Below are positions 15,121-22,022 of a stretch of 29,927 nt of DNA, one piece after another. The notes below the pieces were generated by a model. The model searched no databases, was not told where the DNA came from, and saw only the letters and a program-made list of their open reading frames with translations. The position numbers and the translations under genes were made by a program. The number at the start of each line of letters is the position of its first letter. The first letter of the stretch is position 1. The stretch is from contig DCFX01000037.1 of NCBI GenBank assembly GCA_002314445.1, positions 1-29,927 on the forward strand, read 5' to 3'. The stretch is from Treponema sp. UBA1793. GTDB taxonomy: Bacteria > Spirochaetota > Spirochaetia > Treponematales > Treponemataceae.

Positions 15121-15132
15121 TCCCGTACGGGA
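15121..15132. promoter_or_regulatory. Perfect palindrome upstream of the reductase fusion gene
   Basis: TCCCGTACGGGA is a perfect 12-bp palindrome, 12 bases upstream of the ATG of the reductase fusion and just before its ribosome site (GGAGG). On the minus strand it follows a plausible TATACT box at 15146-15141 (the matching -35, TGGTTT at 15169-15164, is weak). It may be a repressor site at the start of transcription or a short RNA hairpin next to the ribosome site. Confidence 0.4.
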
Positions 15133-15645
15133 TTATTTAAAGTATAAGGGTAAATTTCGCAAAAAACCAGTAGTCTCTGATAAAAAAAGAGTCCTGCGGA
15201 TATTGGAGTGATTCTGTTTTTCTCCGGCGTAAAAACAGTCCCGGAACGTATTGCTGAAGCATCGGAAGCTGCATTCTGAATCGATGCATTAAAGCATACT
15301 CCCGTTTTGCATATACGCCGCACTTAAAAAGAGACATGCCGGGAAATATATTTTCAGACTCCATCCGGCACCGTATAGTGTCTGCTGACTGTTGAATTCG
15401 CATAAATTTGTACTAATTTCTTCAAATATATTGACTTTTATGCGGCTACGCAGTTAAATCAGGTTTATGTCTGGTAGTTATTATATGTTGCGGATGCAGA
15501 GTATCAATCAATCTTAATCAAAATTCTTTCATAGAAAATAAATTTGCCGTATCGCATATATCGATATCCTGTTCGTGAAAAGACGGTGTATCATGCAGTG
15601 TGTGTATTTATATGCGTCAGCAGGGAACAGATATAAGGAGTTTTT
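15133..15645. other. Long intergenic stretch without a convincing gene
   Basis: About 500 bases lie between two divergent genes. A minus-strand reading frame of 88 codons (15137-15403) has no ribosome site or family resemblance I can see. The right half contains a candidate promoter for the EIIA/antiporter operon inside an inverted repeat, and the left end contains the reductase promoter. No tRNA or known structured RNA was recognised. Confidence 0.5.
15399..15459 (+). promoter_or_regulatory. Candidate promoter of the EIIA/antiporter operon with flanking inverted repeat
   Basis: TTGACT (15431-15436), a 17-base spacer and TTAAAT (15454-15459) make a plausible promoter, about 187 bases before the EIIA start. 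CGCATAAA (15399-15406) and TTTATGCG (15437-15444) form an 8-bp inverted repeat that encloses the -35 box, which may be a regulator site. Confidence 0.4.
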
Positions 15646-16086
15646 ATGTTCATTGAAAACCTCGAGGAAAAGAATATCATTCTGGTTAATGCTGTTGATA
15701 AAGATACAGTTTTAAAAAAGTTGTGCAGGGTGATTTTTGAAACGGGTAAAGTATCTTCAGAAGAAATTCTGGAAGAAAGAGTTCTTCACCGCGAAAAACT
15801 GATGAGTACAGGAATCGGCCTGGGTGTCGGTGTCCCGCATGTCCGTTGTGAAGGCGTAAAGAATGTCGTCCTTGCCATGGCCGTTTCGGATTCACCGATT
15901 GCCGGCTACGATTCCATAGATGGAACACCGGTAAGAATCGTCGTCATGATAGTTGTACCTGAACATAATCACCGGCAGCATATACTGATACTGAGCGATA
16001 TAGTCCAGCTGCTCAAAGACAGTGCTAAGAGGACTGCAATCCTGTCGGCTCATTCATCAGAAGAGATATACAAATCCTTACGGTAA
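15646..16086 (+). CDS. PTS EIIA-like (fructose/nitrogen-type) regulatory protein
   Basis: A 146-residue single-domain protein of the PTS EIIA type 2 family (PtsN/FruA-like). The phosphorylatable histidine is H65 in GVGVPHVR, the counterpart of GIAIPH in the family. Length and the surrounding LMSTGIGLGVGVPHVR and VVMIVVPEHNHRQHILILSDI support the call. No sugar-permease gene lies nearby. The next gene, 15 bases on, is a cation/proton antiporter, so a regulatory role on ion transport is more likely than sugar uptake, in line with EIIA-Ntr proteins that act on potassium transporters. A ribosome site AAGGAG precedes the ATG by 7 bases. Confidence 0.9.
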   Translation: MFIENLEEKNIILVNAVDKDTVLKKLCRVIFETGKVSSEEILEERVLHREKLMSTGIGLGVGVPHVRCEGVKNVVLAMAVSDSPIAGYDSIDGTPVRIVVMIVVPEHNHRQHILILSDIVQLLKDSAKRTAILSAHSSEEIYKSLR

Positions 16087-16101
16087 GGAGAGGACAGGAA
16101 A

Positions 16102-17757
16102 ATGGCTTTTCTACATAATATTATTTTTTCAAATGTAAACATACTTCTTCTGATTGGCCTTGCTATTTTTGGCGGAACATTCGGCGGCCGGCTTTTTCAG
16201 AAACTCAGGATTCCGCAGGTTGTCGGTTATATCGTCATCGGCATCATACTTGGAGAATCTTTCCTTAACATCATAAATGCAAAAATGCTTGCAGAACTTG
16301 ACCCCATCAATTCCTTCGCACTTGGTCTGATTGGTTTTACGATGGGTAATGAACTGCGTCTGAATGTATTTAAAAAGTACGGGAAGCAGTTCATGAGCAT
16401 CCTGTTTTATGAAGCAATGGGAGCATTTGTCTGTGTTTTCGTCCTGATTTTTATCGGCGCTTCCTTTATGTTTTCGCTTAAAATGGCGTTCGTTTTTGCG
16501 CTTCTGTTCGGACCGATTTCGTCGGCAACTGCAGCTGCGGGTACAACAGACGTGTTGAACGAATACAAGACAAAGGGAATACTTACAACGACGCTGCTTG
16601 GAATTGTCGCTCTTGATGATGTGTTTGCACTTTTTCTTTATGCGATTACTTCAAGCATTGCTGGCAATTTTTTGGGGCACGGGGATGTGAGCCTTGCCGA
16701 AAACATTCTTGAGCCGCTGTATGAAATAGGCGGTTCCGTTGTTGTCGGCGTTATAAGCGGCCTGCTGCTCAGCAGACTTTTGAACCGGTATACGGATAAA
16801 GACAGAATCCTTGATTTTACACTTGGCGCGGTGCTCTTTATTCTGGGACTTGCGGCAGTCCTCAAGATTGACATGATTATGACTTCCATGATAATGGGAA
16901 CAATCTTTGCAAACAAAGTGCCGAAAAAGAGTTCACAGGTATTCGGTGCCGTAGAATCGTTTGCCCCTCCTATTTATATATTGTTCTTTGTCTTTGTAGG
17001 TGCGAAATTCAATATTTCGCAGATGTCCATACCTATTGCGGTATTTATCGTAATATTTCTTATCGCCCGTACAGCCGGAAAAATGCTTGGAGCGAATCTT
17101 GGCGCAAGGCTTTCAAAGGCTCCTCTAAAAGTTCAGAAATATCTGCCGATGTGTCTGTTCAGCCAGTCGGGAGTGGCAATCGCCCTTTCCATTATTTCCA
17201 GTCAGCGCTTTCCCGGTGTAATCGGCAATACAATTCTGATTGTCGTAACGACGACGACATTTGTCGTACAGCTTATAGGACCGCCTTTTATACGCTATGC
17301 GGTAAAGAAAGCCGACGAAGTGAATAAGGACATTACGGAAAGCGATGTTATCAAGAGTATGAGGGCGAAAGATGTCATGAAGTCGCTTCCTGCAATCAGG
17401 GAAGATCAGACGGTGCAGAACATAGTCCATACGTTTTCTGAAAACGACAGTTTTGATTATGCCGTTGTTGATTCCGATAATAAACCGATCGGCTGTATTA
17501 CAGTCGCTTCAATAAAGGATGCACTTTCAACAGAGAATCTGCTCTCCCTGCTTGTTGCCGCCGATATTATGGAGCCTGTCGGATACAGCGTAACACCTGA
17601 TACGTCGGTTGAAGTTATTCAGCATGAGATGTCTATTCACGCAATAGATTATGCGCTTGTTGTTGATGCGCAGCAGAACTACATTGGCTTTATCGAAAAC
17701 AGGTTTATCGATCAGTTTATTTCGAAGAAGATGCTTGAAGTAAGCGTCACTGTCTGA
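16102..17757 (+). CDS. CPA2-family cation/proton antiporter with C-terminal CBS domains
   Basis: A 551-residue membrane protein. Residues 1 to about 400 contain roughly 12 hydrophobic segments typical of the Na+/H+ exchanger (CPA2) fold, with GGRLFQKLRIPQVVGYIVIGIILGES at the start and SSATAAAGTTDVLNEYKTKGILTTTLLGIVALDDVFALFLYA (the family's acidic DD ion-binding region). Residues about 425-540 form two CBS motifs (MRAKDVMKSLPAIREDQTVQNIV...VDSDNKPIGCITV and VAADIMEPVGYSVTPDTSVEVI...VVDAQQNYIGFI), which usually bind adenosine nucleotides. It would exchange K+ or Na+ for protons under control of energy state. Its start has an AGGAGAGGA purine-rich site. Which cation is carried is not visible. 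Confidence 0.92.
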   Translation: MAFLHNIIFSNVNILLLIGLAIFGGTFGGRLFQKLRIPQVVGYIVIGIILGESFLNIINAKMLAELDPINSFALGLIGFTMGNELRLNVFKKYGKQFMSILFYEAMGAFVCVFVLIFIGASFMFSLKMAFVFALLFGPISSATAAAGTTDVLNEYKTKGILTTTLLGIVALDDVFALFLYAITSSIAGNFLGHGDVSLAENILEPLYEIGGSVVVGVISGLLLSRLLNRYTDKDRILDFTLGAVLFILGLAAVLKIDMIMTSMIMGTIFANKVPKKSSQVFGAVESFAPPIYILFFVFVGAKFNISQMSIPIAVFIVIFLIARTAGKMLGANLGARLSKAPLKVQKYLPMCLFSQSGVAIALSIISSQRFPGVIGNTILIVVTTTTFVVQLIGPPFIRYAVKKADEVNKDITESDVIKSMRAKDVMKSLPAIREDQTVQNIVHTFSENDSFDYAVVDSDNKPIGCITVASIKDALSTENLLSLLVAADIMEPVGYSVTPDTSVEVIQHEMSIHAIDYALVVDAQQNYIGFIENRFIDQFISKKMLEVSVTV

Positions 17758-17767
17758 CATATGCCTG

Positions 17768-18640
17768 ATGATGACGTGCACAGTACTTGTTGAAAATTCA
17801 ACAGTAAATTCCAGTCTTACTCCACAGCACGGCCTTTCCCTTTTTCTTGAAACGGGAAAGGAATCGCTGCTGCTTGATTTCGGGCAGGACGACACGTTTG
17901 CAAAAAACGCGGCTGTGCTCGGGAAGGATATATCAGCAGCAGCTGCTGCCGTCTGCTCTCATGCACATTATGATCATGCAGGCGGTTTCAATACTTTTTG
18001 CGCATTAAATCGAATGTCGCCTGTATATACATACTGGCGGCCGGAAATGCAGTGTTACAGCACTGCACATTCGGCTCCCGGAGAAGACCCCTGGTTCATC
18101 GGCTGGAGTTGCGCCGGTAAATACGAAGGCAGAATCCGTTTTGCAGACAGAAGCGCCCCTCTGAAGATCGGAGAAAAAAGCTGGCTTGTACCTGTTTCTG
18201 TTCATACTTTTACCCAGCCATATAAAAATAAGACACTGTATATTACCAGTCACGGCAACCTGCATCATGATGATTTTGCTCACGAATGTATCCTTGTAAT
18301 TGAGACAAAGCGTGAAAACCGGAAAGGTTTTGCTTTGTTTAATTCCTGCTCCCATAGCGGAGTCATTAACTCCATAGAAAGCGTCCGCAATTTCTTTCCC
18401 GATACGGCTATACTCTCATATACCGGCGGTTTTCATTTTCCGTGGAATAAGGGCGAGAAAATTGCTGCAGAAGACATTGCAGGAATGCAGGAACTTGCAC
18501 AATATGCCTCAGACTTGGACATCCAGTTGTTTACCGGACACTGTACAGGGGAGGCGGCTCTTGACTATCTGCATACCCTCTGCGGAGAACGGCTGCACCG
18601 CCTGCATACCGGTCTTGTGTATTCTTTTGGAGATGATTGA
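17768..18640 (+). CDS. Metallo-beta-lactamase-fold hydrolase
   Basis: A 290-residue soluble enzyme. The metal motif is HxHxDH (H65, H67, D69, H70 in SHAHYDHAGG), with later FNSCSHSGVINSI and GHCTG histidines. The N-terminal LVENSTVNSSLTPQHGLSLFLETG and DFGQDDTFAKNAAVLG resemble the family annotated as dihydropterin-linked beta-RFA-P synthase-like or MBL hydrolases, common in anaerobes. The natural substrate is unknown and I would not assign the pterin reaction. It starts 10 bases after the antiporter stop with no clear ribosome site; a second ATG follows at once, so the start may be 17771. Confidence 0.88.
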   Translation: MMTCTVLVENSTVNSSLTPQHGLSLFLETGKESLLLDFGQDDTFAKNAAVLGKDISAAAAAVCSHAHYDHAGGFNTFCALNRMSPVYTYWRPEMQCYSTAHSAPGEDPWFIGWSCAGKYEGRIRFADRSAPLKIGEKSWLVPVSVHTFTQPYKNKTLYITSHGNLHHDDFAHECILVIETKRENRKGFALFNSCSHSGVINSIESVRNFFPDTAILSYTGGFHFPWNKGEKIAAEDIAGMQELAQYASDLDIQLFTGHCTGEAALDYLHTLCGERLHRLHTGLVYSFGDD

Positions 18641-18715
18641 ATCTTTTACGGGGTATTTTGTTTTATGTTTCGCTGTCATCTCCGGTAGAGAAAGAAACAT
18701 CGTTTCCTTTTGTTA

Positions 18716-18744
18716 TTGACATATGCCATAAACACTGATAGTGT
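18716..18744 (+). promoter_or_regulatory. Candidate promoter of the flavin reductase/ORP-like run
   Basis: A perfect TTGACA (18716-18721), a 17-base spacer and TGATAGTGT, an extended -10 with TAGTGT at 18739-18744. It lies about 85 bases before the flavin-reductase-like start. Confidence 0.5.
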
Positions 18745-18750
18745 ATACCT

Positions 18751-18801
18751 ACTGAATGTATGTTCAGTACAAGCACGGAATATGATTTTCCCGTTCCGTG
18801 C
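18751..18801 (+). promoter_or_regulatory. Two adjacent hairpins in the leader of the flavin reductase gene
   Basis: ACTGAA (18751-18756) pairs with TTCAGT (18763-18768), and GCACGGAA (18773-18780) pairs with TTCCGTGC (18794-18801). Both fall between the promoter and the ribosome site AGAGGA at about 18814. There is no T run, so they are not terminators. No known riboswitch is recognised. Confidence 0.45.
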
Positions 18802-18826
18802 ACACTTTACCAAAGAGGATATGCAT

Positions 18827-19318
18827 ATGGAAAAAATTTCTGCCTCTCTGCGTTCCTGCCTGCAGCCGTCTCCGAAAGTTCTTGTGTCGTGCTGTGGAAA
18901 CGACGGTGAATGGGATGCGCTGGCAGTTGCATACTGCTGTAACTGCAGTTATGACCCGCCTATGGTCATGGTCGGCATTGTGCCGTCCCGCTATTCGTAT
19001 CATCTCATCAAGGAGTCCGGCTGTTTTACCGTCAATCTTGTCGGAAAAGAATATCAGGAAAAATTTGAGTATCTCGGCAGTCACAGCAAACGCGACGGTG
19101 ATAAGATTGCAGCATGCGGGGCACATCTTGAACCGGGAAAAAAAGTCCGGTCGCCGTATCTGGATGGATGTCCAGTTCATATAGAATGTACTGTTACTGA
19201 TTCAGTTGTTACAGGTTCCCACGAAATGTTTATCGGAAAGGTGGAAGCGGTTTTTGCAGATAAGGAGTTTGTCGGAGAAGACGGAAAAATTGATTTTTCC
19301 GCAATCGATTTTTTATAA
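18827..19318 (+). CDS. Flavin reductase-like, FMN-binding protein (flavoredoxin type)
   Basis: A 163-residue protein of the flavin-reductase-like split-barrel family, which binds FMN and transfers electrons. Typical stretches are VLVSCCGNDGEWDALAVAYCCNCSYDPPMVMVGI near the start, YSYHLIKESGCFTVNL, SKRDGDKI and HIECTVTDSVVTGSHEMFIGKVEAV. The ATG at 18827 has AGAGGA 7 bases upstream; the frame can be read back to 18710 but that section contains the leader hairpins. It opens the run that includes two NifX-like proteins and two ferredoxin ATPases, so a role in electron transfer to these is plausible but not shown. Confidence 0.88.
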   Translation: MEKISASLRSCLQPSPKVLVSCCGNDGEWDALAVAYCCNCSYDPPMVMVGIVPSRYSYHLIKESGCFTVNLVGKEYQEKFEYLGSHSKRDGDKIAACGAHLEPGKKVRSPYLDGCPVHIECTVTDSVVTGSHEMFIGKVEAVFADKEFVGEDGKIDFSAIDFL

Positions 19319-19325
19319 GCATGAC

Positions 19326-19353
19326 ACAGCCCGGACAGGCTGTCGGATTTTTT
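19326..19353 (+). terminator. Weak terminator or attenuator after the flavin reductase gene
   Basis: ACAGCC (19326-19331) pairs with GGCTGT (19338-19343) around a 6-base loop, followed 4 bases later by TTTTTT (19348-19353). The next gene starts 20 bases further on, so it could lower expression of the ATPase genes rather than end the operon. Confidence 0.45.
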
Positions 19354-19372
19354 CCAGGGGAATAGGAATAAT

Positions 19373-19747
19373 ATGAAAATTGTAGTACCTGCAGATGAAA
19401 AACAGCCTGAAATGCCGGTTTCGGTTTCGTTTGGGCGTGCACCGTATTTTATCATATATGATACGGATTCTGCACTGTATACAGCAGCCGTCAATCCCGG
19501 GGCGGACGCCTCCGGTGGAGCGGGTGTAAAGGCTGCCCAGGCAGCTGCAGACGCAGGGGCGGAGGCCGTCATTACATTCCGCTGCGGCGAAAATGCGGTT
19601 GAATTGTTTAACACAGCAGGAATTACGCTGTACACTGCAGTTTCCGGAAGCGTCGCCGATAATATCGGGTTGTGCACCGGCGGTAAACTTGCTGTTCTGC
19701 ACGATATACATCCGGGACTTCATCATGCCGGAGACAGGCCGGAATGA
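19373..19747 (+). CDS. NifX/NifB-type dinitrogenase cofactor-binding-like protein (first copy)
   Basis: A 124-residue member of the NifB/NifX/ORP family, small proteins that hold metal clusters. The core motif MKIVVPADEKQ...VSVSFGRAPYFIIYD, AGAEAVITFRCGENAVELFNTAGI and GITLYTAV matches the fold. In place of the usual HFG it reads SFGRA, so the common His of this position is missing. The stop overlaps the next ATG by 4 bases (ATGA at 19744-19747), so it is translationally coupled to the first ATPase. It does not imply nitrogen fixation; many anaerobes carry such proteins without nif genes. Confidence 0.88.
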   Translation: MKIVVPADEKQPEMPVSVSFGRAPYFIIYDTDSALYTAAVNPGADASGGAGVKAAQAAADAGAEAVITFRCGENAVELFNTAGITLYTAVSGSVADNIGLCTGGKLAVLHDIHPGLHHAGDRPE

Positions 19748-20580
19748 GAATTGCCGTTTTAAGCGGGAAAGGCGGAACGGGCAAAACGCTCGTCTCTGTC
19801 AATCTTGCCTGTGCTGCAGAACGTGCGGTGTATGCCGACTGTGACGTCGAAGAACCTGACGGGCATTTGTTTTTTAAACCTGAGAGCGTACGGCATGCTC
19901 CTGTAACTGTCCTCGTTCCCGAAATTAAGGCGGGAATGTGTACCGGCTGCAGAAAATGCACAGAAGTGTGTGCGTGGCATGCACTTGCCTGCGTGAAGAA
20001 CAACATACTCGTTTTTGAAGAAATGTGCCATTCATGCGGAGGCTGTGTACTGTTCTGCCCTGAAAAAGCTTTGACGGAACGGAAAAAAGAAATCGGAACA
20101 ATCAGTGAAGGATTATCCGGTTCCGTCAGTTTTCTTTCCGGTACTCTTAATGCCGGAGAATCTTCAGGCGTACCCGTGATTAAAGCGCTTGCGGAAAAGC
20201 TGCCTGAAGAGGGAACTGTCGTCATAGACTGTCCGCCGGGAAGCGCATGTACCGTTATGGAAAGCATCCGTACAGCAGATTTCTGTCTGCTTGTTGCAGA
20301 ACCGACGTTATTCGGAATGCATAATCTTGAAACAGTCTATGAGCTTGTTATCCGGTTCAAAAAGAAATGCGGAGTAGTTATCAATAAGGATATACATGGC
20401 CGGAACCCTGTACGTACGTTCTGCAGAAAGCACCGTATTCCGCTTCTTGCAAGTATTCCTTTTGACTCAGCTCTGGGCAATCTGAATGCAGAGGGCAGAA
20501 TTGCAGTCCGTGAAAACGAACAGTATCGTGTACTCTTCCGCCATCTGCTTGCAGCAATAGAATCGGAGGCGGAAAAATGA
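19744..20580 (+). CDS. MinD/Mrp-type P-loop ATPase with inserted ferredoxin domain (first)
   Basis: A 278-residue ATPase. The deviant Walker A motif is GKGGTGKT at residues 8-15, with the MinD-type DCDVEEPD after it. Two CxxCxxCxxxC ferredoxin motifs follow (C66-C76 and C95-C105), binding two 4Fe-4S clusters. The later IDCPPGSACTVMESI is the usual switch II-like segment and VAEPTLFGMHNL the helix after it. Related ATPases occur with NifX-like or orange proteins in sulfate reducers and other anaerobes (DVU2103/DVU2104 type). It may load or move a metal cluster on its partners. Start and stop both overlap its neighbours by 4 bases. Confidence 0.92.
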   Translation: MRIAVLSGKGGTGKTLVSVNLACAAERAVYADCDVEEPDGHLFFKPESVRHAPVTVLVPEIKAGMCTGCRKCTEVCAWHALACVKNNILVFEEMCHSCGGCVLFCPEKALTERKKEIGTISEGLSGSVSFLSGTLNAGESSGVPVIKALAEKLPEEGTVVIDCPPGSACTVMESIRTADFCLLVAEPTLFGMHNLETVYELVIRFKKKCGVVINKDIHGRNPVRTFCRKHRIPLLASIPFDSALGNLNAEGRIAVRENEQYRVLFRHLLAAIESEAEK

Positions 20581-21437
20581 AACACCTTCTTGTATTGAGC
20601 GGAAAGGGCGGAACGGGGAAAACGACTGTTGCTTCTGCATTTATCAGTTTGAGCAGGTGCCGTGCATTCGCGGATTGCGATGTAGATGCGCCTAATCTGC
20701 ATCTTGTCGTACAAGGTATGAAGAAAATGCAGACGACAGATTACAGTGCGCTCGGCAAGGCTGTCATTGATTCTTCAAAATGCACCGGCTGCGGATTATG
20801 CGGAGCGCACTGCCGTTTCGGCGCAATTACAAATGGTATGGTAGATCCATACGAATGCGAGGGATGTGCAGTCTGCGAAAGGCTTTGTCCGGAACAGGCC
20901 ATACGTATGGCCGTCAGCCCTGCAGGACGGTTGCTGCTGTACCGGAACCGTACCTCAGTTTTTTCGACGGCGCAGTTGAATCCGGGAAGCGGTACTACAG
21001 GAAAACTCGTGGCAGCGGTAAAGACACAGCTTTCCGAACATGCTCCGGAAGCCGGATTTACCATAACCGACGGTTCTCCCGGGACGGGATGCCCTGTGAT
21101 GGCGTCTCTTTCAGGAGCTGATATTGTTTTAATTGTGACGGAGCCGACTGTTTCAGGACTCCACGATATGAAAAGGCTTGTAGAACTTATATCCTTCCTG
21201 AAAATTCCGTGTGTTGTCTGCATAAATAAATTCGACGTTAATCAGAAAAATACGGAAGCCGTGGAATCATACTGCAGGGCGGAATCTCTTGCAGTAATCG
21301 GGAAGATTCCTTTTGATAAAACAGTACCATATGCGGTGAACAGAGGAAAATCTATTGACATGTATCCCCATAGTCCGGCAGGCATGGCTGTAACTGATAT
21401 GTGGCAGTCGTTTTACAAAACGTATATACAGGGATAA
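20577..21437 (+). CDS. MinD/Mrp-type P-loop ATPase with inserted ferredoxin domain (second)
   Basis: A 286-residue paralogue of the preceding ATPase, with Walker A GKGGTGKTT, DCDVDAPNLH, and two ferredoxin motifs (C69-C79, C94-C104). Downstream are TDGSPGTGCPVMASLSGAD and VTEPTVSGLHDM, the same two landmarks. Such pairs usually form heterodimers. Its ATG overlaps the stop of the first ATPase (ATGA), so the two subunits should be made together. The paralogues differ in the Asp-rich loop after Walker A (EEPDGHLFF against DAPNLHLVV). Confidence 0.92.
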   Translation: MKHLLVLSGKGGTGKTTVASAFISLSRCRAFADCDVDAPNLHLVVQGMKKMQTTDYSALGKAVIDSSKCTGCGLCGAHCRFGAITNGMVDPYECEGCAVCERLCPEQAIRMAVSPAGRLLLYRNRTSVFSTAQLNPGSGTTGKLVAAVKTQLSEHAPEAGFTITDGSPGTGCPVMASLSGADIVLIVTEPTVSGLHDMKRLVELISFLKIPCVVCINKFDVNQKNTEAVESYCRAESLAVIGKIPFDKTVPYAVNRGKSIDMYPHSPAGMAVTDMWQSFYKTYIQG

Positions 21438-21515
21438 GTATAGTAGGGGGTACCTCAAAAGACTTCAGGTTTTTGGGATGCCCTTAATAAAGGTTATATT
21501 TTTGGAGGTTATAGA

Positions 21516-21887
21516 ATGAAAATTATTGCAGTTGCTAGTGAAGGTGCGGATGTTTCGGAACATTTCGGACATTGCGGAAGTTTTACTTTGTTTCAGACAG
21601 AGGATAACCAGATAAAAGGAAAGGAAGTTGTTCCCAATCCCGGCCACAAGCCAGGCTTTTTACCGGTATTTCTTGCAGAGAAGGGAGCTTCCGTAATTAT
21701 TTCCGGCGGTATGGGCGCAGGTGCCATAGATTTGTTCAACGAAAAAAACATTGCAGTCATTACCGGTGCCACAGGGAATGCGGAAAGTGCTGTCAAGGCA
21801 TATCTGGAAGGAAAACTCGTGTCAAGCGGCTCTGTATGCCACAATCACGTACACGAAAAGGAATGCGGAGACAGCCACAAGTGCTGA
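21516..21887 (+). CDS. NifX/ORP-like cluster-binding protein (second copy) with Cys/His tail
   Basis: A 123-residue NifB/NifX/ORP family member with the usual VSEHFGHCGSFTLFQTEDNQI motif near the start, GASVIISGGMGAGAIDLFNEKNI and VKAYLEGKL. Unlike the first copy it keeps HFGHC and ends in a Cys/His-rich tail (CHNHVHEKECGDSHKC), a probable metal-binding segment. A strong ribosome site (GGAGGT) precedes the ATG. The two copies flank the two ATPases, so both are likely clients. A 78-base gap from the ATPase gene contains GC-rich patches but no clear promoter. Confidence 0.9.
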   Translation: MKIIAVASEGADVSEHFGHCGSFTLFQTEDNQIKGKEVVPNPGHKPGFLPVFLAEKGASVIISGGMGAGAIDLFNEKNIAVITGATGNAESAVKAYLEGKLVSSGSVCHNHVHEKECGDSHKC

Positions 21888-21934
21888 TTATGGAAGAAAT
21901 TCCTGTTTTCTGAAAAGTCTGCGTAAGCACATGT

Positions 21935-21992
21935 TTTATAAAAAAGATACTGCACGGAAATAAGTAATGCTGTGCAGTATCTTTTTTATAAA
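21935..21992. terminator. 21-bp perfect-stem terminator after the ORP-like run
   Basis: 21935-21955 and 21972-21992 are exact reverse complements around a 16-base loop. The GC-rich inner part is flanked by A and T tracts on both sides, so it can stop transcription in either direction. It separates the NifX/ATPase run from the transpeptidase-like gene. Confidence 0.9.
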
Positions 21993-22022
21993 AAGGGTTG
22001 TTTGAATTGTAATGAGAAAAGA

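Noticed and set aside
15137..15403. Minus-strand frame of 88 codons in the long intergenic region
   Set aside because: No ribosome site, overlaps a promoter area, and the residues match no family I know. Kept only as part of the unexplained region.
18710..18826. N-terminal extension of the flavin-reductase-like protein
   Set aside because: The 39 extra codons overlap the promoter and hairpins, and the ATG at 18827 has a proper ribosome site and matches the family start.
19373..21887. Nitrogen fixation genes
   Set aside because: Only NifX/NifB-type small proteins and MinD-like ATPases are present; no nifH, nifD, nifK or radical-SAM NifB was seen.
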